Of a DNA stretch of 64,000 nucleotides, positions 23,682 through 37,765 are shown one piece after another. The stretch is from Parietaria judaica (taxonomy: Eukaryota; Streptophyta; Magnoliopsida; Rosales; Urticaceae). A program made the translations under genes and the position numbers. The notes under the pieces are model-generated. The model searched no databases and had not been told where the DNA came from. It saw only the letters and a program-made list of their open reading frames with translations. Each line of letters begins with the position of its first letter. Within the stretch, counting starts at the first letter, position 1. The stretch is from positions 10,144,001-10,208,000 of the forward strand of contig OX940863.1 in NCBI GenBank assembly GCA_954871525.1. The letters are read 5' to 3'.

Positions 23682-23690
23682 TAAATATAA

Positions 23691-26600
23691 TAATGACTTA
23701 CTAATTGATCCTGCCATCCAATAGTCAGATCGTCTATGGTCAACGAATATGTAGTGTGTGTATGTATAATATATATCTATAGAGTGTTTAGACTATAATC
23801 TCTAGAGTCTAGACTCTATATATCGATTCGTGTCAAAACATATGTTTAGCGTAAATAATAATAATTAAAAAAAAATGTCAAACCCATATGTGGATAAGAA
23901 TAAAAGTTCTTTTTTTTTTTTAAGAAATAAAACTTTAATATGTTACTTTTTCTCAATATTAAATAACAACTTATTCGTTATCTATGGCAAAAAAAAAAAA
24001 CCCTTATTCGTTATTTTTTTTAAAAGAAACTTATTCGTTATCTTAAAGGTTTTAATATACATATTAATTATTATATGTTATATTTTAACGATTATTATAT
24101 TTCTAACTTCTAATAATAGTAAACAAATTGCGTGGTATTTATTCGATCCGTTACGTAAAGAATGGACCAGTCAAATTATGAAGCAGAAAAAAAAATTGAG
24201 CAAAAAATGCAAGAACAAATCGTCACTTTAAAAAGTTATCACATGACCTTAATTTACAGGACCTGTATTTATGGTTTCTAGTAGTGAATAAATTTATACA
24301 TAATTATTTATAGAGTACAAATAATTAAATAATTTCATCTCTGATTTTCTGAAATAATAAAGAAATGGTTATTATTTTGTTAATTAATACAATTATGAAC
24401 AGACACGTGCATGCCAACAAAATCAACCTCATAGTGTCAGACCAACCAAAATTTATTTGGGTTAGATCGGAGTTAAGATTTAACTAATAATTTAGTTTGT
24501 TTGGGGTTGGGCCAACATATTAGGGCCGGACCGACCCGACCGGTCCATTATATAAAATATTCATGTTTATATGAAAAAATACATAGAAAAAATAGAAGAA
24601 AAAAAACTAAAAACTAACAATAAGCATTGTAAACTATTATTATTTACTAAAATTAAGTAAATTTTAAGATTTTTTTTCTTCCTTGCAATCCAATCACCCA
24701 ATCCGACCGAGCAGTTATGATCGGTTAAGGATTGAGTTGTAACTCGTAATACATCTCATCCCATATCATTTAAGTCTCATTAATTAGTGCGATTGAGAAG
24801 TCCAATTATATATATATATTGTGACAATCTTCTATATCTTCTATATATATATGTAAAAGGATAGTTTTTGAGGTTTGAGGTGGCAAAATATAGAAACAAA
24901 GATTTGAGAATCTTATTTTTAAGAATTTTAGATATTTTTTTAAATAAAAAAAATATCAAAACTTCTACTGAATTGTACTTACGCTTATATCATCATTTAC
25001 ATATTAATGGAGTGAGTAAATACAAATAGTCATCAGGTTAATATTATGGGAAGGAATGCAAGTAGTCAGACCATCAATTAACCCATTAATAATCCATCCA
25101 ATTAAAGCAAGAGTTAATATTACAAATCTTTTCATTTTCTCAATTCCATCGAGTACCAAATTCTTTTAAAAGAAAACTTTCTTATCATATTAGAATTTGT
25201 GTTTCTTTTTTGTTTTACGTTAAGCATTGAGATATATATATTTTTTTTTTCAAGCCTATTTCATTTCCTTTGACTTTTGTGACCGCAACCAGTCATCCCC
25301 GACGATAAACTTTTCTCACCGTATTTGTAGGACTTTTCAAACATGTCTAGCTCTGTTTCGTCTCCGATAAAATACTTCCCCAACGTCCGATCGTGGGTCT
25401 TCGTCGACACTCCGGTGAGAGCCTTTTTCTCTGATAAAAAGAATCGTGTTTCTTTTCTCTCTTTGTCTATGGATGATGTTTTCTTTTATTAAGTGATTTT
25501 TATGATGTATTGGATTCGATTGAAATTTATGATCATGATTTTTTTTCCATATAAATAGACGATTTGGTGATTTGCTTGGGCATACGGAGCTTCTTGCCGC
25601 AACGGAGGTTGCTCGATATATTATTGTTCGGTAATTATAATTAGATTTCATATTTTTATATTTTAATTATATTTCTTAATATAATGTACGCTTTGTAATT
25701 ATAATTTTGGCTTTGATCAATGATACTGCAAGTTTTTTTATTCTCTAATTTGAAAATGCATGAGTTGTATATAAACAAGGTCCTTCAATTACCGCAGCAA
25801 GAATAAACTATTATGAACAATGTCTGACCCTTCTAAATGTAGATTTTTTTATTATAATACAAACTGAAGCACTTAGCGGTTAAATATATCCATTTTAATT
25901 CATATGGATATTATTTTCATCACAGTTAGAATTTATCGGTAAACTTTAGTTATGATGTCATATAATATCTTAAAAATTACGATGCTTAATTTCTTTAAAT
26001 AACAACTCCATTGCATTAGACTTTTATCCTATTATTTTAATGAAATAAACTAAACGACTAAACATTATACAAATCAATATTATACCTTGGCTGTAGAATA
26101 TTTGTATCGCAAACGACCCACTGTCCAATTGGGGAAATCGTGGAAAAAGCAAAAGAAAATGTTTCACTTATAAAATACGATCAAAATTATGTTACAATTC
26201 ATATTCTGATAGAATAGTTATTTTTATTGGTTCCTTAAAAGAAAAATAAAAATTGCACATGTTTATGTTTTTTTTTTATTTGTCTTATTTAAATCTTCCA
26301 AATATTGCATTAAAAAGTTGTTGCATAAAATCTTCATAGATAATGATACAAATTCATATTGATAATTCTTTACTTCTCAATTCTTATAGTAATCAAATTC
26401 ATATTGATTATATTAATTTGTTCTTTTGAATTGCTCATTTTCTACATCTTTTTTGTCTAATCTATTATTATTGTTTAAGTGTTTATAATTTTGGTAGTTA
26501 AAGGTAACATGTAACGAGAATATGCTTAAATTAATTTTTTGATTGAATTGAATGTCATTGATATATTTCCTATATTTTGGAGACAATAATAATAGTTAGA

Positions 26601-28613
26601 AAATGATTATAAAGTTTTATTATAATTGATCTTAAAAGTTTTATTTTTTTTGTATTCTCTAATTAATCTTGAAATTTTATATTTTACTCTAAAATCAATC
26701 CCTAACAAGTATTTTTGTTCATGATTTTATATCTTTTCTAAGAACTAAGAAGTTAACAAGGACAATTTTAAGAAGAAAAGAATCAAGACACCAACTAATT
26801 TCAAGGTTTAGTTAATGAATACACTTCATCACTTAACAAATGAAATATTTAAGTTTTACTTAGCCTTTGTATTCACAGTTTTTATTTTATCAAATTTGAT
26901 TGATCTTCTATTCTTGCATAGATTAATTGTGGGATTATATTTATGTTAACCATTACTTTTAACTTTTCTAAATATTTATTGTATATTGAAACAATTGTTT
27001 GAGTTTGATGTTGATATATGTCTTTGAATTACGATAAACAATCAAATAAATTAATTTATTCAACATGACTTGGCACAACCACATACAAAGAATATATATT
27101 CCTATTTCTCAATTTTTTACATTTTTTAGCCACAATATTATTCTTTTATTGTCTCGTTCAATTGTGCATTTATGTTACACTTAAGTGCATGTATATAATT
27201 TATTTTTTTACTTGCCTGACATTTAATTTATACATAATAACTGCAAACAATGGGATTGAAAGTTGTATATATGCACTTGAATCGATCAGTTTTTCAACGT
27301 CTCTATTTACTATTGTCATTAATAAGATGATAAAAGCAATTAAAATGTATCTTGCCAATTAAACCCCTATTTAAACAACACATTGGTCCTCCACCCTACT
27401 TACCTCTAACCTTCTTCCGATATAAAAGAAGCTTAGTGACAAATAAAATTGTTGCTTGAAAAGAAGAGTTAATAATTTATTTAAAAATACTATTAATAAC
27501 TACATTAAGCTTCATCAAAGCTGAAATCCTAGCTCCGCCACTGATCGGGAACAAAGGAGAGGCACGCATGGCTGAGGGGAAATGCCAATGGTAGTTAAGT
27601 TAGCATTATGCAAGACATATGTGAGAGGATCATTACGGTAACATAATGCCAATGGTAGTTAAGTTAGCATTACACTTTTACTTTTCGACGTGGGACACGT
27701 TATAACATAAATTAGTGTAAATATATAAAAATTATTTTGATCCACAATATTTTTATTAAAAGTTTAAATATAACCATCTTAATTATTATTTTCATCTCTC
27801 TCCTTATCTCTCTCTTCTGATCCCCTTTCTTTTTAGTGGCGCCTCCGGCGATTACCCTGAAGAAAGCCGACATGGGCAAATGAGCACTATAAGATCCATT
27901 CCCGCTCGAAGGATCTCTTTCTGAACGTTAATCTCAGACATGAGATTGGAATGAAGATTACATGCAAAGGGTCCACATTTAGTTTGAATTACACAATCAG
28001 GGAGACGATGACGAAACCCCATCGCATCCAATGGCGTTTCGGTAGGGATTGAGCTCCGAGGACTTCTCAAAATGGCATATATAGGAAAGTGCTTAGAAAT
28101 TTATGGGCAGGAACAGTCAACCTGTGTTGAATAAGCAAATAGTTGTGTTGTATCCATACATATCTTAGACATTACTTTTTTTCATATAGCATTTTTAACC
28201 TTGCCTTCATCTACGGCCACAATGTGGGACTTTTGTATTTTGCTTAGTATTTGAATTTACCTTATTACGAGACTTCTACCTACTAATTATAGCCTAAAGT
28301 GAAATATTTCAAGAAAATTTACTATAAAAATATAAAATTTATTTAACCAGCCAATTTGTATTAAAAATTCAAATATAACCCTCTAAGTTATTTTAGTGTT
28401 GTTAACGACAGTGAAATAGCCAGGAAGACAGAAACGGTAAAAATATTAAGACGACACTAAAATATGAGAAACGACGCCAAGTTCCGAAGCTGAGCTGAGA
28501 GAGAAGGTTGAAGAAACCAGTATTTTGAACTTCGCGGGTTCACGAAACCAGACATTCCTCCATTAAAACCGGACTCGCTCTTCCATGGTCGCTCACACTC
28601 GACTAGGGTTTCG
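23691..28613. other. Long AT-rich spacer before RADA
   Basis: No gene is supported over about 4.9 kb. At 25343-25492 a 49-codon ORF (MSSSVSSPIKYFPN...) with a possible donor after codon 24 looks exon-like, but I do not recognise it. At 27530-27543 the sequence CTAGCTCCGCCACTG resembles a hAT terminus without a visible left end. A 30-bp direct repeat (aatgccaatggtagttaag core) occurs at about 27585 and 27648. Bases from about 28380 are probably the RADA promoter. Confidence 0.4.
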
Positions 28614-31600
28614 ATGCAACTCTCCGACATGAAAGCCCTCCGAGCAATCTCCATCCACAAGCTCCTCTCCACTCCCAAACCCCTCTCCCACCCGCTTCGA
28701 ATCCTCTCCAAACCCCTCCAAACCCGCCCACTCCACGCCACGAGCTTCTCCAGAGAGAGCCCCAAGGTCTGGACCGTCTTCGACCCTCTCTCGGGCCGTG
28801 TCTCAACGCAGAGAGTCAAAGGCGACGACGCACAGGAAGTAGAACCAGCGAAACCGGAAGCTTCTTCGGAGAGCGAGGAGAGAACTTACGGGAGCGTCAG
28901 GAAGGTGAAGAGTTTCAGCGTCGGGGAGATCGTCGGGAACCGGAAGCGAGGGAAGGCGAGGAGCTGCTGGGTTTGCTCGGACTGTGGGCACTCCGATGGC
29001 CAATGGTGGGGGATGTGCCGATCCTGCGGAGCCTCCGGTACGATGACCGAGTTCTCGGGGGGATCCGACGCGAAGATTTCCGGAGCCGGTGTGGGATTCT
29101 CCGGGGGCTCGGAGAAGGCTGGGTCTTGGCTGCATAAGGAGGACCATACTCTTCCGGTCCGGCTCAAGGACGTGAATCGCGGTCTTGGTGGCCGAGATTG
29201 GCGGATTCCTCTGTGAGTTTTCCTTTCTGAATTGTGATAGTTTCATGTAGAATTATCAGCATTTTTTTTCTTACGATATTTGTTCTGTTGTTAATCGCGT
29301 TCGTTAGGCCGGGACAGTTCGGGAATGAGGTTGCTAGGGTTCTTGGCGGTGGTCTTGTACCAGGTGAGGCCCGGTTTTATTCGTCGAATGATCTGTTTGT
29401 CGCCGGTCATTGGCGCAAGTTTCGTTTCGTGATACTGGCTTTAATTACATACTTTCGATATTAGATTGTAGGCAAGCAAATCTTTTTACTGAGATTTTGT
29501 AATGGGAAGGTACAAATCATAGTGCGAAGTCTCTAAATTGGCTTTAAAATTTGCGGTTTCGGCCAAAATTGAGCTCTTATCTTTTTGTGTGAAGGTTCTT
29601 TGGTTTTGGTTGGCGGTGACCCTGGTGTTGGCAAGAGTACTCTCTTGTTGCAGGTAGGTGTAATTTCGTAGTATATCACATTCACACATATTTCATCAAG
29701 ATTTCATTCTCATGGTTATAATGCCGTGTTCGATCCTTCGATTGAAATTGAAATTTGGAAGATTGCGGCGGTAGTGGCTGAACGGTCCGAGCTTGGTGGT
29801 GAGGCCCCAGTGCTATACGTATCCGGCGAAGAGGTTAGCACTTTATGAATAGTTCATAATTATTTGGAATTTAATCTTTTGGACATAATTGCTTAAAACT
29901 TTACTTTTGTATCCTATGAAAATATATTAAAAGTGGACACTCCTTTTGCTGTTGTGGCAGAGTATTGAGCAAATTGGAAACAGAGCAGACCGTTTGGACA
30001 TCTTAACGGAAGATCTTTTCTTATATTCAAGTACCGACATTGAGGTGCATTATATTTTACTCCTATCGTTTTTCAGCTGAAAATATTTATGTATGTTAAA
30101 GTTACATCATGATATGCAATATAAGCTTCCTAGTTTGTATATGGAACTTCTTGGTCTAAAAAATTAATCAACGGGACGATGAGAGTGAGACCACTGACAA
30201 AAATTGGCGATTTCTTTTTCTTTTCAGGACATAATACAGAAAGCTCAGCTTCTTTCACCTCGCGCGGTGATTATTGACTCAATCCAAACTGTTTATTTAA
30301 ACAATGTGACTGGAACTGCTGGAGGGTTAATACAGGTTTTTTGCTCTTCGCAATCATTTTCGAGGATGCACCTTGTTGGGTCTTTTTATTTTTCTTTTAG
30401 CTTTCTTTTTATTGTCTTTTTAGGTAAAGGAGTGTACATCAGCTCTGCTACGCTTCTCAAAGAAAACAAACATTCCTGTTCTTTTGGTGAGAATGTTTAG
30501 CTAATATGACTCTTCGTGATTTTAGTTCCTTTCTCACAGCTCTTCACTTGTACCTGTTTTGAGCACGCATATAATGAATGTTCAGTTTGCGCCGTCCATG
30601 GTATATAGATTGGACTTCTTTTTATCTCTATTTATTATTCACTTGTCTTCTTTTTCATTTTTGTCGATTACAGATCGGACACGTCACTAAAACGGGGGAA
30701 ATAGCTGGGCCTCGTGTTTTGGAGCATATTGTGGATGTTGTCTTATATATGGAAGTTGGTATCTTGCTACTTGTCTATCTGTTTTTCTATTAGATCTTAA
30801 TACTTTTTCACTCTTCTTTCTTCCCTAAATTTCTGTTCGGGTAAATTGGTAGGTGAAGTACAGTTGTGAGCCGATTTTTAAGTAACGAGTCTGATACATA
30901 TTTCCATGAACAGGGGGAGAAATGCTCATCCCATCGTCTACTTCGATCTGTTAAAAATCGTTTTGGATCCACGGACGAGGTTTACATTTTTTACGTGATT
31001 ATGATTTATTCCGTGTATATAAATCTTTGAACTGCTTGTAATTTTTAATTTTTTTTTTTGTTCATCATTTTTCACTAAATATCGGTAATGACCTTGAAAA
31101 GTTATTTCCTCCAATCATACTACCCTTACATAGTTACGGGATTTTCCTTTAACTAAATTTGTTCTTCTCATTGATTTGCGTATACGTCTCTTTTTTAACA
31201 CCGCTCCTTTAAAAGTCAAATATTGTGCTTATATTATGCAATTATATATGTTGCCAGCTTGGAGTGCTTGAAATGTCACAAGCGGGATTGCAAGCAGTTT
31301 TAAACCCGACCGGAATATTTCTAAGTGAAGAATATTCAGGTTCAGAGATTTTAGCTGGTTTAGCTGTTGCTGTAATTATGGATGGATCTCGATCTTTTCT
31401 TTTAGAGATCCAGGTATTGTCTAAATTCCTCTTTTGCCCTTCTTTTTTTCTCTAGCTATGTTTCCTATGAACCGTTCCGTATTAGAATACCTGATCTACT
31501 CTTGAAAAGTATGACAATTTTTATCCTTTTCTCTCAAAATTAATGTTTCATAAATTTCTTTGCTCCATTTTTGCTTATATCGGCTTCGATGCTGCTGATC

Positions 31601-32749
31601 GATCATTAAACCATGTTGGGATAATTCTTAATGGCTTGGTTTCAGCATATATAGTTCTCATGAATCATGAATCTGCAAACATGAACCTTGGATTAACTGT
31701 TAAAACACTGGATTGTCGTGCAGGCATTATGTGTATCGGGTTCGGTGGTATCAAGGCAGGTTAATGGGATTCAAGGGAACAGAGCCGATATGATTATTTC
31801 AGTAAGTAAACTTCTCTGAACTAGAAAAACAAATAATTTTATCAATAATTTTATCTTTTCTTTCTTTTATTCATTTTGTAGCCTTACATTTTATTTAGTT
31901 CGAGAACATGTACTTAAAATCTGCTTGGTGATGGCTCGCCAACTTAGTGTAGTTTTCAAAGTTCAAATACATAATCCCATTCGCTTCTATCGTAGATTTC
32001 GTAAATCTTGATTATCTATTTTTATTTATGGACATTTGTACCCTCTTTAAAAATCTCAGGTTCTTATAAAACAAGCTGGATTGAAGCTTCAACAGAATGT
32101 AAGTCAATATCCTTTGACTTTCTCCATTTATCAAAACACTTGTTATCTTCATATTCCCGAGTTGGCTTTCTTTTATATATCGTTTTTTTTTTCCAAGATC
32201 AAATATCGTTTTAACATTGATAGTTATTTTGTAGGCAATTTTCTTAAATGTTGTTAGTGGGATATCTTTGACCGAGACTGCCGGTGATCTTGCCATAGCC
32301 GCCGCAATTTGTAGCAGGTCCTTTTTTTTATTTATTTTTTATTTTATTGACGAAATTCAATTTTTGATTATCTTTTCTTTATTTATTTTTATTAATTATA
32401 TAGCCCGGTGTATCGATTTTATCTTTTTCAGTTTCTTGGAGTTTCCAATCCCTAACACTATTGCGTTCATCGGTGAAATCGGCCTCGGTGGCGAGCTTCG
32501 CACGGTGAGTATGCAAACATTACACATTTTTTAAGTAGCTCATCGATCTTATATACATTACCTCGTTTTTTTTCTTAGGTTCCGAGGATGGACAAAAGAA
32601 TAAACACGGTGGCGAAATTAGGTTACAAGAAATGCGTCATACCGAAATCAGCTGAGAAATCGATCGCAAGTTCAAATCTGGGAGGCATGGAAGTGATCGG
32701 ATGCAGGAATCTGAAAGAGGTTATCAACAGCGTCTTCACGGCGCGTTGA
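28614..32749 (+). CDS. RADA: RADA-type (RadA/Sms) DNA repair ATPase, organellar
   Basis: Fifteen exons join in frame: 28614-29212, 29308-29363, 29595-29653, 29762-29833, 29961-30044, 30228-30335, 30424-30486, 30674-30754, 30914-30979, 31258-31413, 31724-31801, 32060-32098, 32235-32317, 32432-32504, 32579-32749. The product is 595 residues. A Ser/Arg/Leu-rich N-terminus fits an organelle transit peptide. A four-Cys zinc finger uses Cys121, 124, 135 and 138. Walker A is [10 protein letters not shown] (225-234), Walker B AVIID (303-307), and the RadA-specific KNRFG motif is at 388-392. A Lon-like C-terminal domain follows ([28 protein letters not shown]). RadA proteins drive branch migration during homologous recombination; in plants the enzyme acts in mitochondria and plastids. 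A second ATG at 28629 is an alternative start. All key residues are intact. Confidence 0.95.
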
Positions 32750-32789
32750 TCCGAACCGTCCATTTCTCGATGATCGTCTTATCTCTAAA

Positions 32790-33310
32790 TGGCATTAGGT
32801 TAACTGTACAGAGTAGTGCTCGCTGTGCCCCAAGAGATTCTTGCAGAGAGACCCTATAAATCGACGAACGAAAAACATAATATCCATATCGAATCCGATC
32901 TTCCCGACCCCGCCAGCGAAGTAATGCCAAAGAATTTACCCGGCAATGCTCGCCTGTTTTAAGGCTTTTAGCTGCCAAATTTTGATTTTTTTGGTGTTCG
33001 ATGCTTAGTTTATGATTTAAATTTTAAAGAAATGATAGAAAAAGTTTTAAACAACACGTTAAATGCACAAGACTATAATCTAGTTAGAGACGTGAGTTCT
33101 GCTGTTATTTTAGCTTCTTTTTTATTTATTTATTATATTATATTATTATAGTCGTGGAATCTATCTTTAATTTTATCGATCAAGCTTAATAGTCTCAATT
33201 TTCATGTCATATAATCATTCTTTCTAAAAAAACCATAAATAAAGTGTACTAAATGGTCATTTTCATATGCTTTTGCAATTTAGGAAATCATTAATTCTAA
33301 TGAATGGTAC
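32790..33310 (+). repeat. Duplicated segment, copy 1 (3' flank of RADA)
   Basis: Begins about 40 bases after the RADA stop (near aaatggcattaggttaactg) and runs to about 33310. Copy 2 lies after dihydroorotase, in two pieces: 35622-35935 and 37868-38135. Shared landmarks include tcttgcagagagac, catatcgaatccgatctt, ttttaaggctttagctgcc (with small changes), and, in the second piece, ctagttagaga and aaatggtcat. Divergence is clear, so the duplication is not recent. Confidence 0.75.
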
Positions 33311-33623
33311 TCAAAGTCGACAATGCTATACTATTGATAACAGGAATTTTTAGGCAAAGATACCAAATTCTATAGTTCTAAACTTTATTCTTATAAAAAA
33401 ATAGAAAATAAAAATCCTTTCATAAGTTCCAAATTTTTAACAGAACTATTTTTTATTTTGTAGAACTTTTACCACAAAAAAAATATACATATATAGGTAG
33501 CTAGCGAAGTATGGGTCAGAAATTGAATTCCAAGCTTCTCTTCTTCTCTCCTGGGTGGGGTGCGAATCAGCAATCACTTTCAAACCCCATTGCTGATTGC
33601 ACTGAAACTCAGTTGTTGCAGCA

Positions 33624-35274
33624 ATGGAGCTTACCATCACGCGCCCTGACGATTGGCATCTCCACCTTCGTGACGGAGACATGCTCAAAGCCGTCATTCC
33701 TCACAGGTAACTAACTTCCTTCCTTCCCCTATCAAAAGCTGCGTATTCAGAAGTGGATTAGTAGACATGAAGTCTTGGATTCAATTCAGTGCACGCCAAT
33801 TCGGAAGGGCGATAGTGATGCCCAATCTGAGGCCTCCCATCACCACCACGTCCGCGGCCGTAGCTTATCGGGATTCGATACTGAAAGCGCTGCCGCCTGG
33901 CAGCGACTTCACGCCTCTGATGACCCTTTATTTGACGGACAACACGAGCCCCAACGAGATCAAGCTTGCAAGTAAGTCGTGTCCCGTGCGTCGAAACCTG
34001 CAAATAAACCAACGAATAAGCGTATCCGATCTATGGTGTTATTGCCTCGTTTTACATTCGGTGTGGAAATGTCGGTAACCTTGATAGGAAAAAGCGGTGC
34101 CGTGTATGGTGTGAAGTTGTACCCGGCTGGTGCAACGACGAATTCTCAGGACGGGGTTACGGATCTTTTTGAAAAATGCCTACCCGTTCTAGAGCAAATG
34201 GTCGAGCACAATATGCCTTTGCTGGTAACCTTGCCATTCAACTATAATTGCCCAGATTTTATATCCCGTAGTGTTAAAAAAGTAACGGTAAATACTTGTT
34301 TCAGGTTCATGGGGAGGTTACAGATCCCTCTGTTGATGTATTTGACCGTGAAAAAGTCTACATTGACACCGTTCTTCGTCCCTTAGTCGAGAGACTTCCG
34401 TTTCTGAAAGTCGTGATGGAGCATATAACCACCGCAGATGCTGTTAAATTCGTGGAATCGTGCAAAGAAGGTTTGATAAATTGTTAGAGCGGATTTCGCT
34501 TGTCTTCTTGGTCACAATTGGCATCGGAATCTTAGTAGGTTTTTGTGGTTTCAGGCTTTCTGGCTGCAACTGTCACGCCACAGCATATGCTTCTGAACCG
34601 AAATTCTCTCTTCCAAGGCGGATTGCGGCCTCACAATTACTGTCTTCCCGTGCTTAAAAGAGAGACCCACAGTATATATTCTTCATTTTTTATCTGTTCC
34701 ATTCTTTTTATATTCTTGATTGAGACGTATCTTCCTAATATCTTCCAAAGTTCGACCCGCTAATAATTTATCTATATAGTTATCGGAATTCTAGATTAAG
34801 GTCAAGAAAATTTATCATTCAGGACAGGCGATCGTTTCCGCTGTGACCAGTGGAAGTAAGAAATTTTTTCTCGGAACCGATAGCGCTCCTCATGAAAGAG
34901 GAAGTAAAGAATGCTCTTGCGGATGTGCCGGTATATACAACGCCCCTGTTGCTTTATCTGCATATGGCAAAGTCTTTGAAGAGGTAATGCTTTAAGGTTA
35001 CGTGACTTGTAACCCAAGTTACTAATATTTACTTCTGAAAGCAGCAAATTTAACTTATTTATTCGTTTATTGTAATAAGGCCGGTGCTCTTGACAAGCTC
35101 GAGGCGTTCACGAGCTTCAACGGGCCTGATTTCTACGGGCTTCCAAGAAATACATCGAAAATAAAGTTGACGAAGTCTCCTTGGAAGGTTCCGGAGTCCT
35201 ACTCTTTTTCCATCGGACAGGTTGTCCCGATGTTTGCCGGTCAAACGCTCGAGTGGAAACCGTCCTTCGACTGA
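33624..35274 (+). CDS. PYR4: Dihydroorotase (class II, PyrC-type)
   Basis: Seven exons join in frame: 33624-33706, 33790-33971, 34088-34224, 34305-34470, 34555-34671, 34823-34983, 35080-35274. The product is 346 residues, the length of bacterial PyrC. It closes carbamoyl aspartate to dihydroorotate, step three of pyrimidine synthesis. Metal ligands and active-site residues are visible: HLHLRDG (His12, His14), the carboxylated Lys98 in [11 protein letters not shown], His136 in HGEVTD, His174 in MEHITT, and Asp248 in GTDSAPH. The start at 33624 is fixed by an in-frame TGA at 33603, so no transit peptide is encoded unless an upstream exon exists. The gene follows RADA by 875 bases on the same strand, but each has its own flanks and there is no sign of co-transcription. 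Confidence 0.95.
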
Positions 35275-35707
35275 TTCATCACGAACAAGTAATATTTGGT
35301 TCTCAGTAATTCTTGCTTAATAATAATCAACCTCTGCAATAAGAGTAAAATCCAAACCGTGCTTTCACAATTGCTTCGAGTTTTCGAGTAATTAGCGAAC
35401 TTCTGATTCTGATTCTGTTTCGAGTTGTTTTTTGTTCTTTATGTTTTGGATTGAGATTAACATGACGAAAATGGTATTATCCGATGTTTGTCATGTCTTG
35501 TTGTACTATGTACTGATAATTGTCTCGGAAATACGCTGCTCTTAAGAAATCTAATTCATTTATTAATTGTGTTAAACTCTCCTAATCCGTTTTTAACCGC
35601 GTAAATCATATATCATAAATGGTATTTGGTTAAGTGTACAGAGTAATGCTGTGCTCTCTCTCTGCGCCCAAGAGCTTCTTGCAGAGAGACTCTAGGAATC
35701 ACCGAGC

Positions 35708-35710
<3 letters not shown>

Positions 35711-35762
<52 letters not shown>
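35711..35762. repeat. (TA)n microsatellite
   Basis: About 26 TA units within duplicated-segment copy 2; the matching place in copy 1 has only a short AT stretch, so the expansion came after the duplication. Confidence 0.9.
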
Positions 35763-35766
<4 letters not shown>

Positions 35767-37599
35767 TATCGAATCCGATCTTTCCGACACTGCCAGCGAA
35801 CGAATGCCGAAGAATTTACAGGACAATGTTCGTCTATTTTAAGGCTTTAGCTGCCTAAGTTGAATTTGATTTGTTTGATACTTCGTTGATGATTTGAATT
35901 TTACAGAATTTTTTAACGACACATTAAAGTTAGGGAATATGTAATAACAGCAAAAACAAAATAGCGATAAAATTTTAATGCAAGAAAGCTATGATTTTTT
36001 TTTTAAATAGAAGAAATAATATATTTTTATTAGCATCTGAAGTCTTTGAACATAAACAAAATAGGGGTAAACAAAAAAAATGTAAACTGATTTTTTTTGT
36101 GAAAGCTGATTAAACCAATATTGCTTAAATAGCAAATTGAATTTAAGCGGTTAAAATTGAATATATATATATATATATATAAAAAATTGAATACTTGGAT
36201 TAGATTAAACATAGTTTTCGGTTTTTATATGAAACCCGCAGTTGCATACCCGTTTATACCGTTTTATCACTAAATCTTATATTATATATTTTTTTTATCG
36301 GTAATAGCCATATTTATCACTATGTCGAAAATATTTTTTCATTCATTCTTCTGTCCAACCATTATTATCTGGTAAAATTTGTTTAGTGATATGTTCTAAA
36401 TGTGGTAAGAACTGATAGATGTAGGTGTGGGTGATAAGAACTTAAGAATTTATGACTAATTATTATTAGTTATTTTTTGAGTTATCACTTCTTGCTTCAA
36501 TGTTAAGAGGCCTTGTAAGAATTCTATTAATAAAAAAAATAAAAAACCGATATTACCTCAATTGAATACCCAATACCGATTACACGGTAGATGCAGTTTT
36601 CATCTTTTAAAATAAGATATTCGGTTTTTATTATAAAAATATCAAAATGCGTTATTTAATCTATTATTTATCAAATCTTGCACCACACAAGAGGAAAAAA
36701 AGAAAAAGTAAATAGTTTTGTTGTAGATTAGAATTTGTCTATTAGGCACTCGAGTAGCTTTTTACTCGACAACGTGTTCAATCTCGTATAAGGACGACTC
36801 TAATACCAAATTTATGCAACATAATTTTAAAGAAACATAACCGATCTAATTATTGATTGGACGCGCGAATATTCAATCGAATAGCCTTTCTTTGTCTACT
36901 AATTCGCTCGCTAATGCTAAACTTACTTCAGGCATTTAAGCATCTGTAAATTTGAGTGTCTACTCAAAAAACATATTTTCTCTTTTAAGTAATAGACTTG
37001 TAGCGATGATTCATCTTTCGATCTATATTGCGGGCGTATACTCGTTATCAAGACTTGCCCTATTTAAATGTGATGAACGTTTATATTTTTAGTTACGATT
37101 CACGTTCCAACGTCGCTGTATTTTCGGCTGCATCATAATATAAAACTTAATATTTACTTACATGGACACATTCAAAACCTCAGTGATGGTCCATATCTTA
37201 TAAGATTTAGATTCTGAAGAACGTTTACAACGTGATCTTTAGATATCAATATTGGACAATGGGCTTTATGATAAGATTTAATATAATCAATTACGAGCGC
37301 TGTAGATGGGAGAAATTAAAAATTATATAAAAAAAAAAAAAAAAAAACTAATATTTCTATGAGGAATGACATTACCATCAGTAGAGTGACTCACATGTAG
37401 TGATACGAGAGACGATGTAAATGATTTCTCCAAGATCATCATTAGAATAATCTCTATGTTAAACAATCTCCAAAAGTATAAAAATCATATCGCCTTTCAC
37501 GAAATGAGACTTGTAAATCTTGTTTTTTGATTGAAGTGTTAAAGGTGTCGTTAACTCTCGTTTGGAACTTAAATTGACATACTTGTGAGAGTAAGCGGG

Positions 37600-37765
37600 C
37601 ACAAGCGGAACTAGAATTTGAACTTCGGGGTGGCTGATTTAAATTTTTAGTGTAAATATAAAGGGTTTATTTGTAATTTTGAAAAAATAATGTTAAAAAT
37701 GATCAATTAAAAAAAAAATTGGAGTGGCTGGAACCACACCACTCACAAGAGTGGTTCCGCCTATG
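37600..37765. mobile_element. hAT-type MITE, 166 bp
   Basis: Starts CACAAGCGGAACTAG and ends GTGGTTCCGCCTATG, imperfect terminal inverted repeats around a GCGGAAC core. It is flanked by a perfect 8-bp direct repeat, TAAGCGGG (37592-37599 and 37766-37773), as hAT transposition produces. It has no coding capacity. Confidence 0.75.

Noticed and set aside
25343..25492. 49-codon ORF beginning MSSSVSSPIKYFPN with a possible donor site
   Set aside because: Not recognised; no convincing second exon. It may be a gene remnant, but the support is too weak for a feature.
27852..28070. 72-codon - strand open frame
   Set aside because: No motif, no splice context, and composition does not stand out clearly enough.
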